52,614 bases of DNA from an uncultured Bacteroides sp. (GCA_900544675.1 UQVZ01000024.1:1-52614); one strand, 5' to 3'; positions 7,748 to 16,847 are shown, numbered from the stretch's first letter. Notes: a model not told the origin generated them from the sequence alone. A program made the numbers and translations.

Positions 7748-8552
7748 AAAACCTAAAATGTCGCACCACGCCTATCAGAAAATCGTGCGAGTAAGTATGG
7801 CTCTTCAGGTGGTTCACCCGTGCCTGTTGCAGGTCGCACACATAGCCGATGCGCATCACCGTGTTCCGCACGGGAAAGTCGAGGGTGAGCAGTTGGCGCA
7901 GCGAGGGATTGTTGTGCAGCGAGGTGAACACGACGTTCCGTCCTCCGTTGCCCAGCGAGAAGATTTCGTAGTACGATTCGCCGAACTCGGGCGAGAACAT
8001 CACGCCCAGCAGGGGCAGGTTGGCTTGCCAGCGCACCGTGAGCGGATACTTCCCGATGCGGAAGCGGTAGATGAGCATCCCCGACGCGCCCAGTCCGCCG
8101 TAGGCTTTCGCCTGGGCAGGGTTGTTCGAGTTGCGCCGGTTGTACACCACCCCGACGTTCAGGTCGAGCATCGGGCCGAAAAGCAGCTTCAGCCCCGGGG
8201 CAGGGCGGAACTGGTAGTGCAGGGCATAGCTCCAGTTCACCAGCCCTCCGTACGTATGGTTGGTTTGCGAGATGTTGCGGGTGTACGAGGCGTGCAGCTG
8301 GAGCAGGTTTTGTGCCGACACGTTGCCGCCCATCAGGCGGGTCATCCGCAGGGTCTCGTAGGCGAAGCGCGCCTCGGGCCCCTCGTATTCCAGCGGCGAG
8401 AGGTAGGTCTCGAACGTGTTGTTGTGTCCCGCTCCTATCATGGTCGAGCGCATCACGAAGCGTGCCGCCCGTAGGGTGTCCTCCTGTGCGTGCGCCGTCA
8501 GGCAGATGCCCGCCAGGCAAAGAGTCAGTCCGAGTTTCCCGATTGCTTTCAT
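7746..8552 (-). CDS. DUF3316 family protein
   Basis: 268 residues with a cleavable signal peptide (LCLAGICLTAHAQ, cut after about residue 20). The rest is rich in alternating beta strands (for example LNVGVVYNRR, GMLIYRFRIGKYPLTVRWQ) and ends in the aromatic tail VVRHFRF, as expected of an outer-membrane beta barrel. It matches the Bacteroidetes family DUF3316; the function is unknown. The start codon shares one base with the stop of the topoisomerase gene (TGATG at 8554-8550), so the two are translationally coupled. The frame runs upstream into the topoisomerase gene, but the signal peptide fixes the start at 8552. Confidence 0.85.
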   Translation of the reverse strand: MKAIGKLGLTLCLAGICLTAHAQEDTLRAARFVMRSTMIGAGHNNTFETYLSPLEYEGPEARFAYETLRMTRLMGGNVSAQNLLQLHASYTRNISQTNHTYGGLVNWSYALHYQFRPAPGLKLLFGPMLDLNVGVVYNRRNSNNPAQAKAYGGLGASGMLIYRFRIGKYPLTVRWQANLPLLGVMFSPEFGESYYEIFSLGNGGRNVVFTSLHNNPSLRQLLTLDFPVRNTVMRIGYVCDLQQARVNHLKSHTYSHDFLIGVVRHFRF

Positions 8553-11203
8553 CACTCTTCCGTTTGTCCGTTGAACAATTCCATTTGCCCGTTCTCGTCT
8601 TCGGGCGGCGTGGGCTCTTCCGTTTCGGTGTCGGGCAGGTTTTCCGCCGCTTCGGGCTTGCGTGTCGGTTCCAGTTCGGTCACCTCGCCCACGGTGTAGG
8701 TGGTGAGGCGTTTGCCCTTCGCCTTGAAGCTTTTCACGCCCACGAAGTCGGCGGCTTCCACCACCAGCGGCTCGCGGAACGCGTCGTGTCCGCCGAAGGT
8801 CACCCGGATGCGCGGATAGGCTTCGTCGCTCAGCAGGATGGGGCGGCTTGCCTTGTTCTCGCCCAGGTAGTTCAGGCGCTTGGCGCCGGCTTCGAAGCAG
8901 AAGCGTTTCAGGTACGGGTAGTTCTGCTGGTCGGCGTCGTAGAGGACGGCGGTCCACACCTTGTCGGCGTCGAATTTCTCGATGCGCCCGATGCCCCGCT
9001 CGTAGTGGTTGTTCAGGTCGAAGTCGGTGGTATGGAAATCGCCGTTCGTGTCGATGACGAGGATGCGGTCTTCGCTCTGGAACTCGCCCAGGTATTCGCC
9101 CCGCCCGTCGTAGTTCAGGCGCAGCACGTCGTGGTCGAACCACACCTTGCGTCCGCCCAGGGTGGAGCCTCCGCGCTGTTTCAGCCCGATTTTATGCACT
9201 TCGTATTTGGTCAGCAGGTTGCCCATCGACTGGCGTCCCTTGATGTGGATGTCGCTGAAGTCTTTCTCGAACACCAGTTTCTTGATGCGCGGGTTGGGGC
9301 GCAGGGTCACCTTCACGGTTTCCGCCTCGCCGTTGGGGTTGGCGGTGAAGTAGACGATGCGCGAGCCCGGTGTGCCTTGTGTCACGTCGTATTCGCGGTC
9401 GCGTATCATCGAGGTCACGTTGAACCGCTTGATGTAGTGGAACCCTTCTTTCCCGTCGCGGTAGATGACGTTGTAGATGGTGCGCTTGTCGTTTTTCTTG
9501 AACACGTTGACATAGAGGATGTTCTTGCCCACGAAGAGCTTGTCCTGCACGCGCACGATTTTATATTTCCCGTCGCGGTAGAAGATGATTACGTCGTCGA
9601 TGTCCGAGCAGTTGCACACGAACTCGTCTTTCTTCAGCCCCGTGCCGATGAAGCCCTCTTCGCGGTTGATGTAGAGTTTCTCGTTGGCTTCTGCCACCTT
9701 GGTGGCTACGATGGTGTCGAAGTTGCGTATCTCGGTGCGGCGGGGGAAGTGTGCGCCGTATTTCTCTTTCAGGCGGCGGAACCAGTCGATGGTATAGTCG
9801 GTGATGTGCGCCAGGCGGTTTTCGGTCTCTTCGATGTCCGCTTTCAGCCGCGCGATGTTCTCGTCCGCCTTGTCCTTGTTGAATTTCAGGATGCGCGCCA
9901 TCTTGATTTCCATCAGGCGCAGGATGTCTTCCTTGGTCACCTCGCGCACCATCTGCGGGTAGAACGGGGTGAGGCGTTCGTCGATGTGGGCGCAGGCGGC
10001 GTCCATGTTTTCCGCCTGCTCGAAGGCGCGGTCTTTGTAGATGCGTTCTTCGATGAAGATTCTTTCCAGCGAGGCGAAGTGGAGGGTTTCCAGGGTTTCC
10101 TCGCGCTGGATTTCCAGCTCGCGGCGCAGCAGGCCGAGGGTATGGTCGACCGACTTGCGCAACACCGTCCCTACCGACAGGAAATGGGGCTTCTTGTCCT
10201 CGATGACGCAGCAGTTGGGCGAGATGTTCACTTCGCAGTCGGTGAAGGCATACAGGGCGTCCAGCGTCTTGTCCGACGAGGCTCCGGGGGCGAGGTGTAC
10301 CAGTATCTCCACCTTGTCGGCGGTGTTGTCGTCCACCTTGCGCACCTTGATTTTGCCTTTCTCTACGGCTTTCAGTATCGAGTCGATGAGCGACGATGTG
10401 GTTTTCCCGTAGGGTATTTCGTTGATGCATAGCGTCTTGCTGTCCAGCTTCGTGATGCGGGCGCGCACGCGCACCACTCCGCCCCGTTCGCCGTCGTTGT
10501 AGCGCGACACGTCTACCGCCCCTCCCGTCTGGAAGTCGGGGTAAAGGTGGAACTCCTCGCCGTGCAGGTAGGCGATGGCGGCGTCGCACAGCTCGTTGAA
10601 GTTGTGCGGCAGGATTTTCGACGACAGTCCTACGGCAATGCCTTCCACGCCCTGTGCCAGCAGCAAGGGGAACTTGACGGGCAGGGTCACGGGCTCGCGG
10701 TTGCGTCCGTCGTACGAGGCTTGCCATTCGGTGGTCTTGGGGTTGAATACCACGTCGAGGGCGAACTTCGAGAGCCTTGCCTCGATGTATCGGGGTGCGG
10801 CGGCGTCGTCACCCGTCAGGATGTTTCCCCAGTTTCCCTGGCAGTCCACCAGCAGGTCTTTCTGTCCCAGTTGCACCAGCGCGTCGCCGATGGAAGCGTC
10901 GCCGTGAGGGTGGAATTGCATGGTGTGTCCCACGATGTTCGCCACCTTGTTGTAACGTCCGTCGTCCAGCCGTTTCATGGCGTGGAGGATGCGCCGCTGC
11001 ACGGGTTTCAGCCCGTCGTTGATGTGGGGGACGGCACGCTCCAGGATGACGTACGAGGCATAGTCGAGGAACCAGTTCTGGTACATTCCGCTCAGTTGGT
11101 ATTTGGCTGCGCCCGTCACGGGCGTAGGGGCTTGGGAGCCTGTTTCAGTCTGTTCGTCGGGGGTGTTTGTCTCTTCGTTCTTATCTAAAATATCGTCGCT
11201 CAT
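8552..11203 (-). CDS. parC: DNA topoisomerase IV subunit A (ParC/GyrA-like)
   Basis: 883 residues. The N-terminal part has LDYASYVILERAVPHINDGLKPVQRR in outline, the winged-helix segment FHPHGDASIGDALVQ (97-111) and the catalytic pair R138-Y139 (AAPRYIE). A coiled region near 400-480 and a C-terminal DNA-wrapping region follow. The position matching quinolone-target Ser83 of E. coli GyrA is A103. The acidic, proline-rich tail (about 850-883) is low complexity. With ParE (not in this window) it would decatenate chromosomes. It is probably the Bacteroidetes topoisomerase IV subunit rather than gyrase, judging by the DASIGD variant and the DUF3316 neighbour. Confidence 0.88.
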   Translation of the reverse strand: MSDDILDKNEETNTPDEQTETGSQAPTPVTGAAKYQLSGMYQNWFLDYASYVILERAVPHINDGLKPVQRRILHAMKRLDDGRYNKVANIVGHTMQFHPHGDASIGDALVQLGQKDLLVDCQGNWGNILTGDDAAAPRYIEARLSKFALDVVFNPKTTEWQASYDGRNREPVTLPVKFPLLLAQGVEGIAVGLSSKILPHNFNELCDAAIAYLHGEEFHLYPDFQTGGAVDVSRYNDGERGGVVRVRARITKLDSKTLCINEIPYGKTTSSLIDSILKAVEKGKIKVRKVDDNTADKVEILVHLAPGASSDKTLDALYAFTDCEVNISPNCCVIEDKKPHFLSVGTVLRKSVDHTLGLLRRELEIQREETLETLHFASLERIFIEERIYKDRAFEQAENMDAACAHIDERLTPFYPQMVREVTKEDILRLMEIKMARILKFNKDKADENIARLKADIEETENRLAHITDYTIDWFRRLKEKYGAHFPRRTEIRNFDTIVATKVAEANEKLYINREEGFIGTGLKKDEFVCNCSDIDDVIIFYRDGKYKIVRVQDKLFVGKNILYVNVFKKNDKRTIYNVIYRDGKEGFHYIKRFNVTSMIRDREYDVTQGTPGSRIVYFTANPNGEAETVKVTLRPNPRIKKLVFEKDFSDIHIKGRQSMGNLLTKYEVHKIGLKQRGGSTLGGRKVWFDHDVLRLNYDGRGEYLGEFQSEDRILVIDTNGDFHTTDFDLNNHYERGIGRIEKFDADKVWTAVLYDADQQNYPYLKRFCFEAGAKRLNYLGENKASRPILLSDEAYPRIRVTFGGHDAFREPLVVEAADFVGVKSFKAKGKRLTTYTVGEVTELEPTRKPEAAENLPDTETEEPTPPEDENGQMELFNGQTEE

Positions 11204-11222
11204 AATCGTTTTCTACTTGATG

Positions 11223-11254
11223 CAAATATACATATAATATTCGGAAAATCCAAA
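11223..11254 (-). promoter_or_regulatory. Promoter of the topoisomerase IV A gene
   Basis: Minus strand: TTTG (11254-11251), a 20-bp gap, TATATTTG (11230-11223). The predicted leader before the ATG at 11203 is only 10-15 bases. Confidence 0.75.
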
Positions 11255-11394
11255 CGTTCGGGGCGTGCACGCGGGCAGAACATGCGTTTGCGCGGCGCGG
11301 CGCAGCTATATCCGACGGCTTATGCAGCTATCTGGAATGCGCGGTGCATATAGATGCGTTTTTCTTGCATGCGCGCTTCGTCTTTTTGCGCCGC

Positions 11395-11412
11395 AATTAC
11401 AATTACAATTAC
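11395..11412. repeat. Hexamer repeat (AATTAC)3
   Basis: Three exact AATTAC units inside the gene-free stretch 11204-12020. The part before it (11260-11390) is unusually rich in GCGC/CGCG words but holds no recognisable gene. Confidence 0.8.
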
Positions 11413-11462
11413 AGTTAACCGGAAATGAAACGATGCCCGATAAGCTTGTTTTTATGTTTACG

Positions 11463-11688
11463 CATTTTAATATCTTAGAGCCTTACAATCTTACAACTGA
11501 CAAATGACAATTAATTTTAGAGAAAATCAGGTGGCAGAGGTGGCAGAAAAGAGTTATTATAATATTATATATATATTATATATTATATAATATATATATA
11601 AAGTATATTTTACACTTTCTCTCTGAGGGCGGAAAACGAAAAAAAATAATTGTCATTTGTCAGTTGTAAGATTTTGTAAGTTAAAATG
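11463..11688. repeat. 226-bp inverted-repeat element with AT-palindromic centre
   Basis: The arms contain a perfect 25-bp inverted match (11489-11513 with 11647-11671; both include TGACAAATGACAATT or its complement). Outward extensions are TTACAA/TTGTAA and CATTTTAA/TTAAAATG. The centre (about 11553-11612) is almost only A and T, with many TATAATATTA palindromes. The left loop also carries GGTGGCAGAGGTGGCAG, a short direct repeat. There is no coding capacity. It could be a MITE-like element or a large transcribed hairpin. Confidence 0.8.
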
Positions 11689-11753
11689 TGTGAATAAATA
11701 GGCGGTCGAATCGATATGTCTGGATAAGGCGTCTGGCAAGATTCGGTCTTACG

Positions 11754-11769
11754 AATGACAATTGTCATT
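11754..11769. repeat. 16-bp perfect palindrome AATGACAATTGTCATT
   Basis: A perfect palindrome about 65 bases right of the inverted-repeat element. It shares the word AATTGTCATT with that element's right arm and its complement with the left arm. No gene lies between here and the MATE gene end at 12021; I see nothing else recognisable in 11770-12020. Confidence 0.75.
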
Positions 11770-12020
11770 GCTTTCTTCGCCGATGGTTCTTTTACTGTTA
11801 TATCAGCATCGTTTTTTTATATGATTTAGGTAGCGAAAAATAGGCTTCTGCGTAGGGCGTAACCGCTTGTATCCCAGCTGTTAAAGACGGATGCCTGTAA
11901 ATTGTCCGCTTCCCGTTAACAGATTTTTACGTTCGGCGCGCTTCTGTCCATTGCCGTCCCGAAGAAAAGCCGTACCTTTACCGTGTGGGGGAAACATAAT
12001 CGGTATATAAGAGGGGCGGC

Positions 12021-13382
12021 TCAGCCTTGCGGCTTGAGGTCGGTGCGCAGCGAGCGGAGCACGGGGATGGTGACAGGCAGGGCGAAGAGGAACGCGCAGA
12101 GGTCGGCGGCGGCCTGGCTCATCTCTACGCCTTGCAGCCCCAGCAGGCAGGGGAGCATCAGGATGGCGGGGATGAAGAACAGCCCCTGGCGTGCGGAGGC
12201 GAGCAGCACGGCGCGTACAGGCTTGCGGATGGTCTGCAGCAGCATGTTGCAGAGGATGACCCAGGTGCCCAGCGGCAGGGTGATGAGCTGCCAGCGCAAG
12301 GCGCGCGCGCCTACGGCAATCACCTCGGCATCGTCTTTGCGGAACCACGACACGATTTCGGGCGCATAGATGTAGCCGATGACGGAGCACACGGTGAGGA
12401 ACACCACGCCTACCTTGACGCAGAACCAGAAGCCCTGGCGCACGCGCGAGTAGATGCCCGCTCCGTAATTGTAGCCGCATACGGGCTGGAACCCTTGCCC
12501 GAAGCCTACGATGAACGAGTTGATGAACATGCAGATGCGGCCCACGATGGACATGCCCGCGATGGCCGCGTCGCCATACCTCCCCGCAGCCACGTTGAGC
12601 AGGATGGCGGCAAGGCTTGCCAGCCCCTGGCGGCAGAGCGAGGGGCTTCCGCCGTAGACGATTTCGCGCAGGTAGGCGGGAGTGGGCGTGAAGTTGCGCA
12701 GGCGGATGCGGATGTTCTCGCCGCGGCTGTCCATGTAGACCAGGATGCAGAAGCTGCACAACTGGCCGCAGAGCGTCGCCCAGGCAGCTCCCGCGATGCC
12801 CATGTCGTAGCCGAATATCAGGATGGGCGCCAGGATGACGTTGAGCACCGTGCCCGCGGTGATGCCCACCATGGCGTAGAGGGCATTGCCCTGGAAACGC
12901 ATCTGGTTGTTCAGCACCAGCGACGATGCCATGAAGGGCGCGCCCAGCAGGATGATGCCCAGGTAGGTCTCGGTGTATGGCAGGATGGTAGGCGTGGAGC
13001 CCAGCTCGCGGCAGATGGGGGTGAGGTAGAGCAGGCCGAAGAGGGTGATGAAGCAGCCCATGATGAAGGCGCAGACGAAGCCCGTGGCCGCCATCTTCTC
13101 GGCACTGCGGTAGTCGCGCGCTCCCAGGCGGCGCGAGATGAAGTTGCCCGAGCCGTGTCCGAAGAAGAAGCCGAAGGCCTGTATGATGGCCATCACCGAG
13201 AAGGAGATGCCCACGGCGGCGGTCGCCTGCGTGTTGATTTTCCCGACGAAATAAGTGTCTATCATCACGTAGATGGAGGTGACCAGCATGCTGATGATGG
13301 TGGGCACCGCCAGCGAGCCTACCAGCCCGGGGATGGGGGCGGTGGTCATCAGGGTATATTTGTCGATATGTTCGTGTTTCAT
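12021..13382 (-). CDS. MATE family efflux transporter
   Basis: 453 residues with about twelve hydrophobic helices in two similar halves, the MATE (NorM/DinF-like) layout. Typical features are VGSLAVPTIISMLVTSIY near the start, D-T-Y-F-V-G in helix 1-2, and the second-half motif GFGQGFQPVCGYNYGA. Such proteins export cationic drugs or metabolites from the cytoplasm with a Na+ or H+ gradient; the substrate is not readable here. The ATG at 13382 (MKHEHIDKY) is chosen over a frame open to 13502, which would run into the glyS promoter. TAAATTTG (minus strand, 13413-13406) may be its -7 element. Confidence 0.9.
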   Translation of the reverse strand: MKHEHIDKYTLMTTAPIPGLVGSLAVPTIISMLVTSIYVMIDTYFVGKINTQATAAVGISFSVMAIIQAFGFFFGHGSGNFISRRLGARDYRSAEKMAATGFVCAFIMGCFITLFGLLYLTPICRELGSTPTILPYTETYLGIILLGAPFMASSLVLNNQMRFQGNALYAMVGITAGTVLNVILAPILIFGYDMGIAGAAWATLCGQLCSFCILVYMDSRGENIRIRLRNFTPTPAYLREIVYGGSPSLCRQGLASLAAILLNVAAGRYGDAAIAGMSIVGRICMFINSFIVGFGQGFQPVCGYNYGAGIYSRVRQGFWFCVKVGVVFLTVCSVIGYIYAPEIVSWFRKDDAEVIAVGARALRWQLITLPLGTWVILCNMLLQTIRKPVRAVLLASARQGLFFIPAILMLPCLLGLQGVEMSQAAADLCAFLFALPVTIPVLRSLRTDLKPQG

Positions 13383-13487
13383 AAATGTTCGGGGAATTGC
13401 CGATGCAAATTTAGTGATTTTGGCGGACGGTTTCCCCCGATTCGCATAATTTAATAAAGTCGTGCTTCTTTTTTTCTGATAAATGCG

Positions 13488-13495
13488 TATCTTTG
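13488..13495 (+). promoter_or_regulatory. -7 element of the glycyl-tRNA synthetase promoter
   Basis: TATCTTTG matches TAnnTTTG, 46 bases before the ATG. I do not see a good TTTG at the -33 spacing (13465-13468 reads CTTC). Confidence 0.55.
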
Positions 13496-13541
13496 TGCGC
13501 ATTTTATAAGCAGTAGTTAATAATTAAAGATAAAAAGCAAA

Positions 13542-15086
13542 ATGGCACAAGAAGACGTTTTCAAGAAATTGGTTTCGCATTGTAAAGAATACGGGTTCGT
13601 GTTCCCGTCAAGTGAAATCTACGACGGTCTGGGAGCGGTGTACGACTACGGACAGAACGGTGTGGAACTGAAAAACAATATCAAGCAATATTGGTGGCAA
13701 AGCATGGTGCTCTTGCACGAGAACATCGTGGGCATCGACTCCGCCATCTTCATGCACCCCACCATCTGGAAGGCATCGGGACACGTGGACGCGTTCAACG
13801 ACCCTCTTATCGACAACCGCGACTCGAAGAAACGCTACCGTGCCGACGTGTTGATTGAAGACCAGATTGCGAAATACGACGAAAAGATAAACAAGGAGGT
13901 GGCAAAGGCCGCCAAGAAATACGGCGACGCGTTCAACGAGCAGGAATTCCGCTCCACCAACGCCCGTGTGCTGGAGCACCAGGCAAAGCGTGACGCCCTG
14001 CACGAGCGTTACACCAAGGCGATGAACGCGGGTCCCGACCTGAACGAGCTGCGCCAGATTATCCTCGACGAGGAAATCGTATGCCCCATCTCGGGCACGA
14101 AAAACTGGACCGAGGTGCGCCAGTTCAACCTGATGTTCTCTACCGAAATGGGCTCTACCGCCGACGGCGCGATGAAGGTGTACCTCCGTCCCGAAACGGC
14201 GCAGGGCATTTTCGTCAACTACCTGAACGTGCAGAAGACGGGCCGCATGAAAATCCCCTTCGGCATCGCGCAGATAGGCAAGGCGTTCCGCAATGAAATC
14301 GTGGCACGCCAGTTCATCTTCCGCATGCGCGAGTTCGAGCAGATGGAAATGCAGTTCTTCGTAAAGCCCGGCACCGAGCTGGAATGGTTCAAGAAGTGGA
14401 AGGAGACGCGCCTGAAATGGCACAAGGCACTGGGCTTCGGCGATGACCATTACCGTTATCACGACCACGAGAAACTGGCCCACTATGCCAACGCCGCCAC
14501 CGACATCGAGTTCCTGATGCCCTTCGGCTTCAAGGAGGTGGAAGGCATCCACTCGCGCACCAACTTCGACCTGAGCCAGCACGAGAAGTATTCGGGCAAG
14601 AGCATCAAGTATTTCGACCCCGAAATCAACGAATCGTACACTCCGTATGTCATCGAGACTTCCATCGGTGTAGACCGTATGTTCCTGAGCGTGATGAGCG
14701 CCTCTTATACCGAAGAGAAGCTGGAGAACGGCGAGACCCGCGTGGTATTGAAACTCCCCGCAGCCCTGGCTCCGGTGAAACTGGCCATCATGCCGCTGGT
14801 GAAGAAAGACGGCCTGCCCGAAAAGGCGCGCGAGATTATGGACGACCTGAAGTTCCACTTCCATTGCCAGTACGACGAGAAAGACTCCATCGGCAAGCGT
14901 TACCGCCGCCAGGATGCCATCGGTACGCCGTATTGCGTGACGGTGGACCATCAGACACTGGAAGACAATTGCGTCACCCTGCGTAACCGCGACACGATGG
15001 AACAGGTGCGTGTGCCTATCGCCGACCTGAACAACATCATCGCCGACAAGGTGAGCATCACAAGCCTCTTGAAAACATTACAATGA
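13542..15086 (+). CDS. glyS: Glycine--tRNA ligase (single-chain alpha2 type)
   Basis: 514 residues, the eukaryotic-like homodimeric class II enzyme that charges tRNA-Gly in the cytoplasm. Visible are the N-terminal signature YGFVFPSSEIYDGLGAVYDYG in outline, motif 2 (FRNEIVARQFIFRMREFEQMEMQ), motif 3 (IGVDRMFL) and a C-terminal anticodon-binding domain (APVKLAIMPLVKK onward). The stop overlaps the start of the FKBP lipoprotein gene by four bases (ATGA type), so the two genes are translationally coupled. Confidence 0.96.
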   Translation: MAQEDVFKKLVSHCKEYGFVFPSSEIYDGLGAVYDYGQNGVELKNNIKQYWWQSMVLLHENIVGIDSAIFMHPTIWKASGHVDAFNDPLIDNRDSKKRYRADVLIEDQIAKYDEKINKEVAKAAKKYGDAFNEQEFRSTNARVLEHQAKRDALHERYTKAMNAGPDLNELRQIILDEEIVCPISGTKNWTEVRQFNLMFSTEMGSTADGAMKVYLRPETAQGIFVNYLNVQKTGRMKIPFGIAQIGKAFRNEIVARQFIFRMREFEQMEMQFFVKPGTELEWFKKWKETRLKWHKALGFGDDHYRYHDHEKLAHYANAATDIEFLMPFGFKEVEGIHSRTNFDLSQHEKYSGKSIKYFDPEINESYTPYVIETSIGVDRMFLSVMSASYTEEKLENGETRVVLKLPAALAPVKLAIMPLVKKDGLPEKAREIMDDLKFHFHCQYDEKDSIGKRYRRQDAIGTPYCVTVDHQTLEDNCVTLRNRDTMEQVRVPIADLNNIIADKVSITSLLKTLQ

Positions 15087-15730
15087 TGAAGATAAAGACT
15101 GGTAACTATTACGGCTGGCTATGGATGGTAGGGCTGATGATGTGTGTCTTCGCCTCGTGTAGCGAGGACACGCCCGTCGCCGACCCCTACGCCAACTGGG
15201 AAGCGCGCAACGCGGCTTATCTCGACTCCATCGCCCGTGTGGCAGCCAATCCTCCCGCAGGGGAAACGTGGCACCGCTATGCGAACTATAAAATCCAGAA
15301 CGAGGGGATGGGGACCGACCTGACGCTGACCACTTCGGATTATGTCTACGTGAAAGACCTCACCGAGGCGGATGCCGAACTGGGCATCACGCCGCTTGCT
15401 ACCGATACGGTGCTGGTGCATTACCGGGGCGAACTGATAAACGGGGAGGTGTTCGACCAAAGCTATAGCGGAGACTGGAGCGCGGACATTCACGAACCCG
15501 CTTCGTTTGCGGCAAGCGGGGTAATAACGGGGTGGACCACCGCTTTACTGCACATGCAGGAGGGCGAGCATTGGGAAGTGTACCTTCCTTACCAACTGGC
15601 ATACCTCGAGTCGGGGAGCGGTAGCATTCCCGGTTATTCCACCTTGGCGTTTGACATCCGTCTGGAAAAGGTGGTTCATCCGAAAGGACCGGACGACCGG
15701 AGCCGGAAAATGAAAGTGATAGAAGAATAA
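15083..15730 (+). CDS. FKBP-type peptidyl-prolyl cis-trans isomerase lipoprotein
   Basis: 215 residues with a lipoprotein signal ending VFASCSED (lipid-bearing cysteine at about residue 26). A C-terminal FKBP domain (about 105-200) has VLVHYRGELINGEVFDQSY, VITGWTTALLHMQEGEHWEVYLPYQLAY and STLAFDIRLEKV, with most residues of the FKBP pocket retained. It should assist protein folding in the periplasm or at the outer membrane. The start is fixed by the ATGATGA overlap with glyS. Confidence 0.9.
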   Translation: MMKIKTGNYYGWLWMVGLMMCVFASCSEDTPVADPYANWEARNAAYLDSIARVAANPPAGETWHRYANYKIQNEGMGTDLTLTTSDYVYVKDLTEADAELGITPLATDTVLVHYRGELINGEVFDQSYSGDWSADIHEPASFAASGVITGWTTALLHMQEGEHWEVYLPYQLAYLESGSGSIPGYSTLAFDIRLEKVVHPKGPDDRSRKMKVIEE

Positions 15731-15753
15731 CGATTGATAAAAGTGAAAGACGG

Positions 15754-15795
15754 AAGAGGCACAGTGCTTGCGATGAGTAAAGCGCTGTGCCTCTT
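15754..15795. terminator. Bidirectional terminator between convergent genes
   Basis: A 15-bp stem, AAGAGGCACAGTGCT (15754-15768) with AGCGCTGTGCCTCTT (15781-15795), has one wobble pair. It lies between the FKBP gene and the convergent nucleotidyltransferase gene and can serve both. Confidence 0.8.
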
Positions 15796-15800
15796 TGGTT

Positions 15801-16709
15801 TTATCCGAACAGCGGAGAAGGATATTCGCCGCTATCTGCCAGTGCCTTGAATTTGTCTACCACGCCCTGACGGTCGGCGGCATACGTTACGCCGAACCAG
15901 CGTGAAGTGGTGTCGAGCACTTTCACCTTGGCGGTATTTTCGTTGATGAGCTTGTTCACCATCAGCGGAATGTAATATTCGGCTTTCGGCTTGTCGATGT
16001 TTTCTTTCAGGAAATCCACGAAATAATCTTCCGAGTACTTGAAATAGTCGGGAGTGAATCCCCACATGTTCATCGATACGGGCGTGTTGTCTTCGATGCC
16101 TACCCACTTGCCTTCTTCGTCCTTATACGATACGGTGCCGTCGATACGCATGATTTCGGTACGTTCCACTACGGTGGTCAGCTGGCCTTCGGCGTCGGTC
16201 GAGCAGATGCCTCGTGCCACGGTTCCGCTTTCGCTCAGCGTGTTTCCTACACGGAATCCCACCATACAGTATTGGTTCTTCGAGCCTTCGGGCAGTTCGG
16301 AGAGGTATTTCCCGATAACGGCGAAGCTATCACGTCCGTAGAAGTCGTCGGCGTTGATTACGGCAAACGGCTCGTTGATGACTTCCTTGCCCATCAGCAC
16401 GGCGTGGTTCGTTCCCCAGGGTTTCGTGCGCTCGGCAGGGCAGGTAAAGCCTTCGGGGAGCTTGTCGGTGGACTGGAACACCACTTCTACGGGGATATGG
16501 TTTTCGTATTTGCTGATGATTTTCTCGCGGAAATCCTTTTCGAAATCCTTGCGAATGACGAATACCAGTTTGCCGAATCCTGCGCGGATAGCGTCGTAAA
16601 TGGAATAATCCATGATGGTTTCTCCGTTCGGACCCAGACCGTCCAGTTGCTTAAGGCCTCCGTAACGGCTTCCCATTCCGGCGGCAAGAACAAATAAAGT
16701 TGGTTTCAT
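15801..16709 (-). CDS. NDP-sugar nucleotidyltransferase family protein
   Basis: 302 residues. The N-terminal LAAGMGSRYGGLKQ (8-21) is the NTP-binding G-x-G-x-R-x-G-G-x-K-Q signature of sugar-phosphate nucleotidyltransferases. INADDFYG near 118-125 gives the metal-binding aspartates. Length suits a single Rossmann-like catalytic domain without a beta-helix. It would activate a sugar phosphate with a nucleotide for envelope or capsule synthesis, but the sugar and nucleotide cannot be told. It is a single gene; a TAACTTTG -7 element on the minus strand (16744-16737) lies about 28 bases before the start. Confidence 0.85.
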   Translation of the reverse strand: MKPTLFVLAAGMGSRYGGLKQLDGLGPNGETIMDYSIYDAIRAGFGKLVFVIRKDFEKDFREKIISKYENHIPVEVVFQSTDKLPEGFTCPAERTKPWGTNHAVLMGKEVINEPFAVINADDFYGRDSFAVIGKYLSELPEGSKNQYCMVGFRVGNTLSESGTVARGICSTDAEGQLTTVVERTEIMRIDGTVSYKDEEGKWVGIEDNTPVSMNMWGFTPDYFKYSEDYFVDFLKENIDKPKAEYYIPLMVNKLINENTAKVKVLDTTSRWFGVTYAADRQGVVDKFKALADSGEYPSPLFG

Positions 16710-16847
16710 ATAGTATTGTTTTAGTTAGTGATAGCACAAAGTTAAAGAAATTTTGCTCAGCGGACGACATCAAATCAATCAAAAAATGATGCTATTCGGT
16801 TATTTTTGTCTATATTCGCATAAATAAAAGCGAATGATTGGGCTTGT

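Noticed and set aside
6741..8474. 577-codon plus-strand frame across the peptidase, repeat tract and DUF3316 gene
   Set aside because: It reads antisense through two real genes and the octamer repeat; the repeat simply contains no stop in this frame.
8312..10432. 706-codon open frame on the plus strand
   Set aside because: It lies antisense to the topoisomerase and DUF3316 genes. Its composition (Val/Ala/His/Phe rich, no domain) is what the complement of a GC-rich coding strand gives.
11265..11507. 80-codon frame in the gene-free gap
   Set aside because: It crosses the hexamer repeat and the left arm of the inverted repeat, and its composition is not protein-like.
11881..11997. 38-codon minus-strand frame before the inverted-repeat element
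   Set aside because: It has no recognisable similarity, no promoter element, and hydrophilic, random composition.
12027..13454. 475-codon open frame antisense to the MATE gene
   Set aside because: It is charged, low-complexity and without family features, while the opposite frame is a clear transporter.
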